Shown here: positions 1-6,240 of the stretch, one piece after another
Layout of the letters: each line of letters opens with the position of its first letter
How positions within the stretch are numbered: the stretch's first letter is position 1
Assembly: GCA_043789035.1 (NCBI GenBank)
Contig: JAYWIG010000118.1
Location: forward strand, 1 to 13,898
DNA: 13,898 nucleotides
Reading direction: 5' to 3'
DNA from: JAYWIG01 sp043789035
GTDB taxonomy: Bacteria > Pseudomonadota > Gammaproteobacteria > Burkholderiales > Burkholderiaceae_E
Made by a program: the position numbers and the translations under genes
The notes under the pieces: model-generated
What the model was told of the DNA's origin: nothing
Seen by the model: the letters and a program-made list of their open reading frames with translations, nothing else
Database searches by the model: none

Positions 1-173
1 CCGAGTGCTGCTAAGAACGAACGAGTGAAAAAGGTTTTGCCAGCACCTAGGTTGCCGTGCAAGTAAATAACGGCCGGTGCTGCCAATGCACGAGCCAACG
101 CCGCCGCAAGTTGTTGCGTAGCCTGTTCATTGTCCAAGGTAAATAAAAAAGGCTCACTCATCAGGGCATTCAT
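1..173 (-). CDS. tsaE: TsaE, tRNA t6A synthesis ATPase (5' part, cut by window edge)
   Basis: Only the N-terminal 57 or so residues are present; the gene continues beyond base 1. Translating the minus strand from the ATG at 173 gives MNALMSEPFLFTLDNEQA, then an Ala-rich helix, then VIYLHGNLGAGKTFFTRSFL. The GNLGAGKT Walker A loop after a short N-terminal region is typical of TsaE, the small ATPase that works with TsaB and TsaD to make N6-threonylcarbamoyladenosine at position 37 of ANN-decoding tRNAs. The true start may be the second ATG at 161 (MSEPF), which fits the E. coli N-terminus better; neither has a clear ribosome binding site. It is divergent from queG. TsaD, its partner, is encoded at 8042-9076. 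Confidence 0.88.
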   Translation of the reverse strand, partial: MNALMSEPFLFTLDNEQATQQLAAALARALAAPAVIYLHGNLGAGKTFFTRSFLAAL

Positions 174-178
174 TTGTT

Positions 179-217
179 GCAAAATCGTGTAGCAAAATCG
201 TGTAGCAAAATCACGTA
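179..217. repeat. Three tandem 13-bp repeats between tsaE and queG
   Basis: The 13-mer GCAAAATCGTGTA occurs at 179-191 and 192-204, and a third copy with two changes (GCAAAATCACGTA) follows at 205-217. The array lies directly upstream of the tsaE start and about 36 bases before queG, so it is in the 5' region of both divergent genes. It could be slippage-generated DNA or an operator; nothing in the sequence decides this. Confidence 0.85.
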
Positions 218-252
218 ACTTAAATCCGTTCACATCATTCACATAGGTCGCA

Positions 253-1362
253 ATGAACATGCCTTTAGTCGAGCAGCTCAGAGAAAAAGCGTTATCGCTT
301 GGCTTCTCTTCGCTTGGCATTAGTGATATCGACTTAAAAGACGCTAGCGTGGGCCTGCGTGCTTGGCTTAGCGAAGGTTATCACGGCGATATGGATTATA
401 TGGCTCGTCACGAGAAGCTTCGTGGCGAACCTGTGACACTCCGCCCCGGCACAGTTTGCGCAGTGATGGTGACAATGAATTACACGCCGCCAGATCAGGA
501 GTGGGTAGCGCAGTCTTGGCAAACCTTGGGTGATTCCAACCAAGCCTATGTTGCTCGTTACGCGCTTGGCCGGGATTATCACAAAATTGTTCGCTCGAAC
601 TTGCAGAAATTGGCTGATGCATTCCAGAAAATTCTTGGCGATGATGATAAGTTAGGCTATCGCGTTTTTTGCGATTCAGCACCGGTCATGGAAGTAGAAC
701 TTGCTAGCAAAGCAGGCTTAGGTTGGCGCGGCAAAAATACGCTTTTGCTGTCGCGCGAGCAGGGCTCAATGTTTTTTATCGGCACTTTGTATATTGCTAA
801 ACAGCTGCCTTCGCTAGAAAACCACATGCCTCAAGGCGAGCACTGTGGCAGCTGCACTCGTTGCTTGGATGTGTGCCCTACGAAAGCCTTTGATGGGCCG
901 TATCGCTTAGATGCTCGTAAGTGTATTTCTTACCTGACGATTGAAAACAAAGGCGCTATTCCGGTTGAATATCGCAAAGCAATGGGTAACCGTATTTATG
1001 GCTGTGATGATTGCCAGTTGGTATGCCCATGGAATAAATATGCGCAGGCCGCATTGCACCCCGATTTTGCAACTAGAAATTCGTTGGATAGTACTTCGTT
1101 GCTTGAGCTTTTTGCCTGGACTGAGGATGAGTTTAATACGCGAATGGCTGGTTCAGCCATCTATCGAATTGGCTATTGGCGCTGGCTTAGAAACATTGCG
1201 GTTGGATTGGGTAATGCATCGGCCAGTGCATCGGCCAGTGCATCGTCTAGTGCGCACGGAGAAATTACTCGCACCCTGAAAGCAACCAAAGGGCGTTTAG
1301 ACCAGACCAAGCCCGATCAGCAATTAGTCATCGAGCATATTGATTGGGCCTTGACGCAATGA
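253..1362 (+). CDS. queG: Epoxyqueuosine reductase QueG
   Basis: Cytoplasmic cobalamin-dependent iron-sulfur enzyme for the last step of queuosine synthesis: reduction of epoxyqueuosine to queuosine at position 34 of tRNAs for Asp, Asn, His and Tyr. The protein is 369 residues, the usual length. Visible are the DSAPVMEVELA motif (141-151) with the catalytic Asp at 141, a first 4Fe-4S motif CGSCTRCLDVCP (Cys198, 201, 204, 208) and a second cysteine set around CDDCQLVCPW (Cys251, 254, 258). The ATG at 253 follows AGG at a good distance. Odd feature: residues 322-334 are an Ala-Ser run encoded by three 12-bp tandem repeats, in the C-terminal helical part. The stop overlaps the xerD start (ATGA), indicating co-transcription and probably translational coupling. 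Confidence 0.97.
   Translation: MNMPLVEQLREKALSLGFSSLGISDIDLKDASVGLRAWLSEGYHGDMDYMARHEKLRGEPVTLRPGTVCAVMVTMNYTPPDQEWVAQSWQTLGDSNQAYVARYALGRDYHKIVRSNLQKLADAFQKILGDDDKLGYRVFCDSAPVMEVELASKAGLGWRGKNTLLLSREQGSMFFIGTLYIAKQLPSLENHMPQGEHCGSCTRCLDVCPTKAFDGPYRLDARKCISYLTIENKGAIPVEYRKAMGNRIYGCDDCQLVCPWNKYAQAALHPDFATRNSLDSTSLLELFAWTEDEFNTRMAGSAIYRIGYWRWLRNIAVGLGNASASASASASSSAHGEITRTLKATKGRLDQTKPDQQLVIEHIDWALTQ
1215..1250 (+). repeat. Three 12-bp tandem repeats inside queG
   Basis: TGCATCGGCCAG is repeated exactly at 1215-1226 and 1227-1238, with a third copy at 1239-1250 carrying two changes. The unit is a multiple of three, so copy-number changes keep the frame; it encodes an Ala-Ser-Ala-Ser run in the C-terminal region of QueG, well after the iron-sulfur motifs. 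Confidence 0.9.
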
Positions 1363-2255
1363 ATACCGCAGCCCCGCAACCTTTGATCGAACGTTTCAGC
1401 GATTCACTTCTTATCGAAGATGGGTTGTCGCAAAATACGCTTCTTGCATATCAGCGTGATTTGAATGCATTGGACGCTTGGTTACTAACAAATAAATCGA
1501 CACTGGCCAAAGCTTCAGCGAAGCAGTTGCAAGACTATATCGCTCTACGGCACTCGACAAGCAAAGCAACCAGCAGTAATCGACGCTTAACCGTTATTCG
1601 CCGCTTTTATCGCTATCTGATTCGTGAGAGCTTGCGGCAAGATGACCCGACACTTCCAATCAAAGCTGCCAAACAGCCAATGCGGTTTCCGAAATCACTT
1701 TCTGAGGCTCAAGTCGAATCGCTGATCAATGCGCCCAATACCCAAACGGCAATGGGCCTGCGAGATCGCGCCATGATGGAAGTGTTGTACGCCAGTGGCT
1801 TGAGAGTTTCTGAGTTAGTTCTTTTAAAAACAATTGAAGTCAGTTTGAACGAGGGCATTCTGCGAGTGTTTGGTAAAGGTAGTAAAGAGCGCCTAGTACC
1901 CATGGGTGAGCAGGCGGTTGATTGGGTGACAACCTATTTAAACGGGGCGAGGGCAGAGTTACTAAAAGGGCAGATTTCCGAAGGCCTATTTGTAACCCAA
2001 CGTGGCGGCCCAATGACGCGACAAATGTTCTGGGTGTTAATAAAGAAGTATGCGTTAATTGCCGGCGTTAACGTACCGCTATCGCCACACACATTGCGGC
2101 ACGCTTTCGCCACGCACTTGTTGAACCATGGCGCGGATTTGCGAGTGGTACAAATGCTGCTCGGGCACTCCGATATTTCTACGACCCAAATTTATACGCA
2201 TATTGCGCGCGAACGTTTGCGCACTCTACAGCAGCAACACCACCCACGAGGGTAA
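1359..2255 (+). CDS. xerD: Site-specific tyrosine recombinase XerD
   Basis: With XerC and under FtsK control, XerD resolves chromosome dimers by strand exchange at dif. From the ATG at 1359 the protein is 298 residues, the same length as E. coli XerD. It has an N-terminal SAM-like core-binding domain (about 1-90) and a C-terminal catalytic domain with the full set Arg149 (SGLRVSEL), Lys173 (GKGSKERL), His244 and Arg247 (HTLRHAF), His270 (LLGHSDI) and the nucleophile Tyr279 (IYTH). A TTG start at 1344 would add five residues but is less likely, because the ATG forms a typical ATGA overlap with the queG stop. The housekeeping setting and lack of mobile-element signs argue against a phage or integron integrase. 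Confidence 0.97.
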   Translation: MNTAAPQPLIERFSDSLLIEDGLSQNTLLAYQRDLNALDAWLLTNKSTLAKASAKQLQDYIALRHSTSKATSSNRRLTVIRRFYRYLIRESLRQDDPTLPIKAAKQPMRFPKSLSEAQVESLINAPNTQTAMGLRDRAMMEVLYASGLRVSELVLLKTIEVSLNEGILRVFGKGSKERLVPMGEQAVDWVTTYLNGARAELLKGQISEGLFVTQRGGPMTRQMFWVLIKKYALIAGVNVPLSPHTLRHAFATHLLNHGADLRVVQMLLGHSDISTTQIYTHIARERLRTLQQQHHPRG

Positions 2256-2259
2256 AACT

Positions 2260-2742
2260 ATGAGTAAACACGTTTCCGAAACTCCTGCCACGCAAGTGCT
2301 GCGTAAGAATTCGATTGAATTTGGTGAGCATATTTATGAATATATAGAGCATGGCGGAACCACCGAATCAGCGGCGCAATTAGGTGTTCCCGAGCACGCG
2401 GTAGTAAAAACCCTAATCATGCAAAACGAAAAGGCCGCACCCCTTATCGTGTTGATGCACGGCGACCGCATGGTATCGACCAAAAACCTAGCGCGACAGA
2501 TAGGCGCAAAATCGGTAGAGCCTTGCAAGCCAGAAGTAGCGCAAAGGCATACGGGTTTTATGGTCGGCGGGACTTCGCCTTTCGGTACTAAGAAGAAAAT
2601 GCCTGTGTTTGTTGAGCAAAGCATCATGGTGCTTGAGAAGATTTACATCAACGGCGGAAAACGTGGCTATCTCGTTTCGATTTCCCCGACTGTGTTGAAA
2701 TCATTGTTACCGCTTACCGAAGTGAATTGCCAGTTGGATTGA
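2260..2742 (+). CDS. ybaK: Cys-tRNA(Pro)/(Cys) deacylase YbaK
   Basis: A 160-residue free-standing editing domain of the YbaK/ProX/INS family. These enzymes hydrolyse Cys-tRNA(Pro) made in error by prolyl-tRNA synthetase, in the cytoplasm. Family marks are the invariant Lys in VVKTLI (Lys50), the glycine loop VGGTSPFG (102-109) and the NGGKRG segment (131-136). The length fits YbaK (about 159 residues). The ATG at 2260 has GAGGG about seven bases upstream and lies four bases after the xerD stop, so it belongs to the same operon. An in-frame extension upstream into xerD was not used. Confidence 0.93.
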   Translation: MSKHVSETPATQVLRKNSIEFGEHIYEYIEHGGTTESAAQLGVPEHAVVKTLIMQNEKAAPLIVLMHGDRMVSTKNLARQIGAKSVEPCKPEVAQRHTGFMVGGTSPFGTKKKMPVFVEQSIMVLEKIYINGGKRGYLVSISPTVLKSLLPLTEVNCQLD

Positions 2743-2764
2743 ATAGGCGAATTTTGATGAAAGT

Positions 2765-3394
2765 ATGTCGATGAATGTTTTGATGTTGGTTGGTATCGCC
2801 ATTGTTGCCTATTCGATAGGTTCCGTTTCTTTCGCGGTAGTCGTGTCGAAAGCCATGAAGTTGTCTGATCCGCGCAGCTATGGTTCGGGTAACCCAGGGG
2901 CTACTAACGTACTGCGCTCGGGGAGTAAGAAGGCAGCAATTTTTACTTTGTTAGGCGATGCATTAAAAGGAAGCTTGGCGGTTTGGCTGGCGATTTTCAT
3001 TGCTCTTAATGTTGCCCCTAACGACGTTGACGCAAAGTTGCTAGCGATTGCGATCTCTGCAATCGCGGTGTTTTTGGGGCATCTGTATCCCATGTTTCAT
3101 AACTTTAAAGGAGGCAAAGGCGTAGCCACGGCGGCAGGTGTTTTATTGGTTATTAGTCCTGTGCTCGGCTTGGCGACGATAGGCACGTGGCTGGCGATTA
3201 TGCTGTTCTTCCGTTACTCTTCGGCAGCCGCACTTGCCGCAGCGGTGTTCGCACCTTTTTACTACGTGTTACTGTTTGGCATAAACATCGTTGCGGCAGC
3301 AGTGGTGTTTATTTCTCTATTGCTCATATGGCGGCATCGAGGCAACATCAAAAATTTGACTTCAGGCACAGAATCTCGAATCGGAAAGCGATAA
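2765..3394 (+). CDS. plsY: Glycerol-3-phosphate acyltransferase PlsY
   Basis: Inner-membrane enzyme that transfers the acyl group from acyl-phosphate (made by PlsX) to glycerol-3-phosphate, the first committed step of phospholipid synthesis. The 209-residue protein is strongly hydrophobic, with about five to seven membrane helices. It carries all three family motifs: GSGNPGATN (40-48), HNFKGGKGVAT (112-122) and the C-terminal HRGNIKNLTSGTESR (191-205). The start could be the ATG at 2765 or the one at 2771; neither has a strong ribosome binding site. It lies 22 bases after ybaK and six bases before the next gene. Confidence 0.95.
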   Translation: MSMNVLMLVGIAIVAYSIGSVSFAVVVSKAMKLSDPRSYGSGNPGATNVLRSGSKKAAIFTLLGDALKGSLAVWLAIFIALNVAPNDVDAKLLAIAISAIAVFLGHLYPMFHNFKGGKGVATAAGVLLVISPVLGLATIGTWLAIMLFFRYSSAAALAAAVFAPFYYVLLFGINIVAAAVVFISLLLIWRHRGNIKNLTSGTESRIGKR

Positions 3395-3400
3395 GTATTC

Positions 3401-4774
3401 ATGAAAATAGTATTTACACTGCTCTGTTTGTTTCTTGTTAGTTGCGCCAGCATCAATACCCCATCTATGCAAAATTCTTCGTCTAAGCTTCCTCCCATAC
3501 TTTTTGTTCACGGCAATGGCGATACTGCAGGTATTTGGCAAACCACCCTGTGGCGTTTCGAATCGAGTGGCTGGGCTTCTAACCAACTTCACGCTCTCGA
3601 TATGCCGTTTCCCTTGGCGCGTGATGACGATAACGTTGCACAAGAGGGCAGAAGCTCGACCCAAGACCAAGCAAATTATTTGGCAATGGAAGTGAAAGCG
3701 TTTTTGCAACGTACCGGTGCAGCGAAAGTAGTTTTAGTGGCAAACAGCCGAGGAGGTAATGCTGTTCGCAACTATATTCAAAATAAGGGCGGCGCTGAGC
3801 TTGTTTCGCACGCTATTTTGTCCGGCGTTCCTAACCACGGTATTTGGCTAAACATCGGTGCAAATACACGTTTGCCTAATAGTGAGTTTAATGGTTCAAG
3901 CGCATTTATCAAGCAAATGAATGAACCTAAAAATTCGAATGGCGACGAAGTTGTCGGGCCGGTGAAATGGCTGACGATTCGATCGGACAATAACGATAAG
4001 TTTGCGCAGCCTGATGGCTTGTGGGTAGGCCAAAAAGGCGTTGCCACAGGTATTGGTTTTGATGCACCTGCTCTGAAGGGGGCGACCAATATAGTGCTGC
4101 CCAGCCGTGACCATCGAGAAGTAGCCTTTCACATCGAAGCCTTTAAAGCGATGTACGAGTTCATCCTTCAAAAGCCTGCACCTTCGACTGAGTTCATCGC
4201 CGAATCGAATCCAATACTAAACGGTAAGATCGCGCAGTTGGGTATTGATGGCAAGGGTGATTTTCCAACCAACAATGGGTTAGCAGGGGCTTTGGTTGAA
4301 GTTTATGCGCTTGATGGTCAGGGGGCTCGCCAAGGCGAACCAGTTCACCGCAAAATGGTTGGAAACGATGGCATGTGGGGGCCGTTGAAAGCATCGAACC
4401 AACAAGCCTACGAGTTCGTTGTTACTGCACAAGGTTACGCTGTGACGCATTTTTACCGCGCTCCGTTTGTTAGGTCATCAAATGTGGTGAACATGCGGCC
4501 AGCTCGGATTGCTGCAGCCGATAAAACCGCCAGCAGTGTATTGATTTTCAATCGATCACGCGGCTATTTTGGACTTGGTCGCGATGACATGCAATTCGAC
4601 GGCAAACCGCTTAACGGCATTGTTGCTGGCGTGGCGGGCACTTCGGCGTCCAAGTTATTATTAACGTCGGACCTTATGCGCACTGTTAGCGCTTCATTCA
4701 ATGGGGAGCGAATTTCCGCGAAAGCTTGGCCAGCCGCAGATAACCATATTGTTTATTTGGACTTGCATCAGTAG
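3401..4774 (+). CDS. Predicted lipoprotein alpha/beta hydrolase (lipase/esterase-like)
   Basis: 457 residues. It begins with a short hydrophobic signal peptide ending in a lipobox, LVSC, so Cys15 would be lipidated and the protein anchored in a membrane facing the periplasm or the surface. Residues 30-260 look like an alpha/beta hydrolase: oxyanion-hole VHGNGDTAGIW (36-46), a nucleophile elbow VANSRGGN with Ser116, a candidate Asp in IRSDNND (196 or 199) and a candidate His in SRDHREVAFH (238 or 244). The elbow reads A-N-S-R-G instead of the usual G-x-S-x-G. Residues 265-457 form a second, beta-rich part of unknown role. The substrate is unknown; polyester or lipid esters are possible. It is six bases after plsY and probably the last gene of the queG run. 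Confidence 0.75.
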   Translation: MKIVFTLLCLFLVSCASINTPSMQNSSSKLPPILFVHGNGDTAGIWQTTLWRFESSGWASNQLHALDMPFPLARDDDNVAQEGRSSTQDQANYLAMEVKAFLQRTGAAKVVLVANSRGGNAVRNYIQNKGGAELVSHAILSGVPNHGIWLNIGANTRLPNSEFNGSSAFIKQMNEPKNSNGDEVVGPVKWLTIRSDNNDKFAQPDGLWVGQKGVATGIGFDAPALKGATNIVLPSRDHREVAFHIEAFKAMYEFILQKPAPSTEFIAESNPILNGKIAQLGIDGKGDFPTNNGLAGALVEVYALDGQGARQGEPVHRKMVGNDGMWGPLKASNQQAYEFVVTAQGYAVTHFYRAPFVRSSNVVNMRPARIAAADKTASSVLIFNRSRGYFGLGRDDMQFDGKPLNGIVAGVAGTSASKLLLTSDLMRTVSASFNGERISAKAWPAADNHIVYLDLHQ

Positions 4775-4784
4775 CCTTTGAAAC

Positions 4785-5132
4785 TTAGGCCTGCCAAACC
4801 GCGTAACCCTCTTCCCTGAGTCCAATGGCTAGCTCTACTTCCATTTCCTTGGCAGCTTCATAGGGCATTGGGTTATACACTTCGTAAAGCGATGGCAATA
4901 GCTTTAGCCCGTATTGCAATACAAATCGATTACCGTTCACGCCCGCTTTATGGCGCATGTATCGAATGGTAGGTGTGAGGCCTGTCATACCCACGTATAC
5001 GCAAGGTTTGTTATATTGGAAGTGTTGATTGGCCCGGCGAAACGACGTTTCGTTTAATACCGTATCGTCGAGCAAGATAACGTATACATGGTGCCTATCC
5101 TTAACTTTTTGCATTTTAGGTTGTTTAGTCAT
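4785..5132 (-). CDS. Small GIY-YIG-like protein of unknown role
   Basis: 115 residues from the ATG at 5132; an alternative ATG is at 5114, and a TTG at 5186 is unlikely because it would lie deep inside mak. It resembles a minimal GIY-YIG nuclease fold: HVYVILL (15-21) as the first strand, CVYVGMTG (44-51) as the second, then a helix with Arg57, Arg60 and His61 (IRYMRHKAG), and a later acidic helix with Glu96, Glu98 and Glu100. The C-terminus ends in GYAVWQ. No other domain is present, so it is not a homing enzyme, UvrC or restriction enzyme. Its ATG overlaps the start of mak on the other strand; its stop lies 10 bases from the stop of the convergent hydrolase. Nuclease activity is not proven by sequence alone. 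Confidence 0.7.
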   Translation of the reverse strand: MTKQPKMQKVKDRHHVYVILLDDTVLNETSFRRANQHFQYNKPCVYVGMTGLTPTIRYMRHKAGVNGNRFVLQYGLKLLPSLYEVYNPMPYEAAKEMEVELAIGLREEGYAVWQA

Positions 5133-6072
5133 GATTCGAATTGGTATTGATTTAGGTGGAACGAAGATCGAAGCAATTGTGCTCAATGAACAAGGGCAAG
5201 CGCTGTTTCGCGAGCGCGTACTTACGCCAAAGGAGAGCTATCAGGCAACGCTAGATGCTATTGTCGGTTTAATCCATACCGCAGCACATTCAGTAGAAGC
5301 TCAACATGGTGTTGCAGTGGATGTTGCTAACGTTGAAAAAACAGGGATTGGCTTTGCCACACCAGGTGCACTGTCCCTTCGAACCGGTCTAATAAAGAAT
5401 GCAAATTCCACTTGTCTCAATGGCCAGCCGTTGGATAAAGATTTAGGAAGGCTTCTTGGCAGGCCGGTAAAGCTTGCCAATGATGCCAATTGCCTTGTGG
5501 TGTCTGAAGCTCATGACGGGGCGGCAGCGGGTGCCTCTGTGGTGTTTGGTGTAATTTTAGGTACCGGTGTAGGCGGTGGCTTTGTTATCAATGGCAAACC
5601 AATTGTCGGGGCGAATGCCATTGCTGGGGAGTGGGGGCACAATCCTTTACCGCAGTTTCAAGCCAAGCAAACTGTGCGCGATGACAACCCACACATGTGT
5701 TATTGCGGGCAGGCAGGCTGTATCGAAACTTGGCTCAGTGGGCCAGGATTTGCGCGAAATGCCAATATTGTTGAGGCTGACAAAGCTATTGATAGTCATG
5801 AAATTATTACGCGCATGCGTGGGGGCGACGCTACAGCAAGCATTGCATTCGATAAATATGTGGATCGCCTAGCAAGAGCGTTGGCTTCGGTCATAAACTT
5901 AATAGATCCAGATGTGATTGTCCTAGGCGGTGGTTTGAGCCATGTCAATGAGCTGTATGACCGAGTACCCCTGCAATGGGCGCGTTATGTATTCTCTGAC
6001 GAGATACGCACAAAGTTAGTGAAGAACATTTATGGGGACTCATCAGGAGTACGTGGCGCTGCTTGGTTGTAA
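5131..6072 (+). CDS. mak: ROK-family fructokinase (Mak-like)
   Basis: Cytoplasmic sugar kinase of 313 residues that probably phosphorylates fructose (and mannose) with ATP. It shows the ROK phosphate-binding motif IDLGGTK (6-12), the catalytic Asp118 in LANDANC, and the zinc site made by His170 (GEWGHNPLP) and Cys190, Cys192 and Cys197 (CYCGQAGC). Long stretches match E. coli Mak in character: KNANST, LNGQP, EWGHNPLP, DPDVIVLGGG and the C-terminal DSSGVRGAAWL. That makes fructokinase more likely than glucokinase or NagK. The ATG at 5131 immediately precedes IRIGIDLGGT; an in-frame extension to 5029 lies over the opposite-strand gene and was not used. No sugar transporter is adjacent. Confidence 0.88.
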   Translation: MIRIGIDLGGTKIEAIVLNEQGQALFRERVLTPKESYQATLDAIVGLIHTAAHSVEAQHGVAVDVANVEKTGIGFATPGALSLRTGLIKNANSTCLNGQPLDKDLGRLLGRPVKLANDANCLVVSEAHDGAAAGASVVFGVILGTGVGGGFVINGKPIVGANAIAGEWGHNPLPQFQAKQTVRDDNPHMCYCGQAGCIETWLSGPGFARNANIVEADKAIDSHEIITRMRGGDATASIAFDKYVDRLARALASVINLIDPDVIVLGGGLSHVNELYDRVPLQWARYVFSDEIRTKLVKNIYGDSSGVRGAAWL

Positions 6073-6240
6073 GTGTAAACGGCGTCAGAACACCGCCACT
6101 GTTCGAGCCTTAAGTACATTGTTAATTTTTGTAAACCGTTGATCGTCTGCGAACGCAGCCGGGCAGCTAAACAGGGGTGAAAACAAGCAGTTGCAGTAAT
6201 CTGCGCCTATCGAAATTCTTTTGAGTAGTACTTGTTCGTT

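Noticed and set aside
179..217. CRISPR array
   Set aside because: The repeats are only 13 bp, directly abutting and without spacers; no cas genes are nearby.
1359..2255. Phage or integron integrase
   Set aside because: Length and catalytic residue positions match XerD, and no attachment sites or mobile genes are seen.
2128..2259. Extension of ybaK into xerD
   Set aside because: It lies over the catalytic end of xerD in another frame; the ATG at 2260 has a clear ribosome binding site and the expected protein length.
5029..5130. In-frame extension of mak upstream of 5131
   Set aside because: The added residues do not belong to the ROK fold, and the stretch overlaps the opposite-strand GIY-YIG-like gene.
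6073..6240. c-di-GMP riboswitch or other structured leader before the diguanylate cyclase
   Set aside because: I looked for the conserved riboswitch core and tetraloop segments and found none; only a four-pair GGCG/CGCC hairpin near the start.
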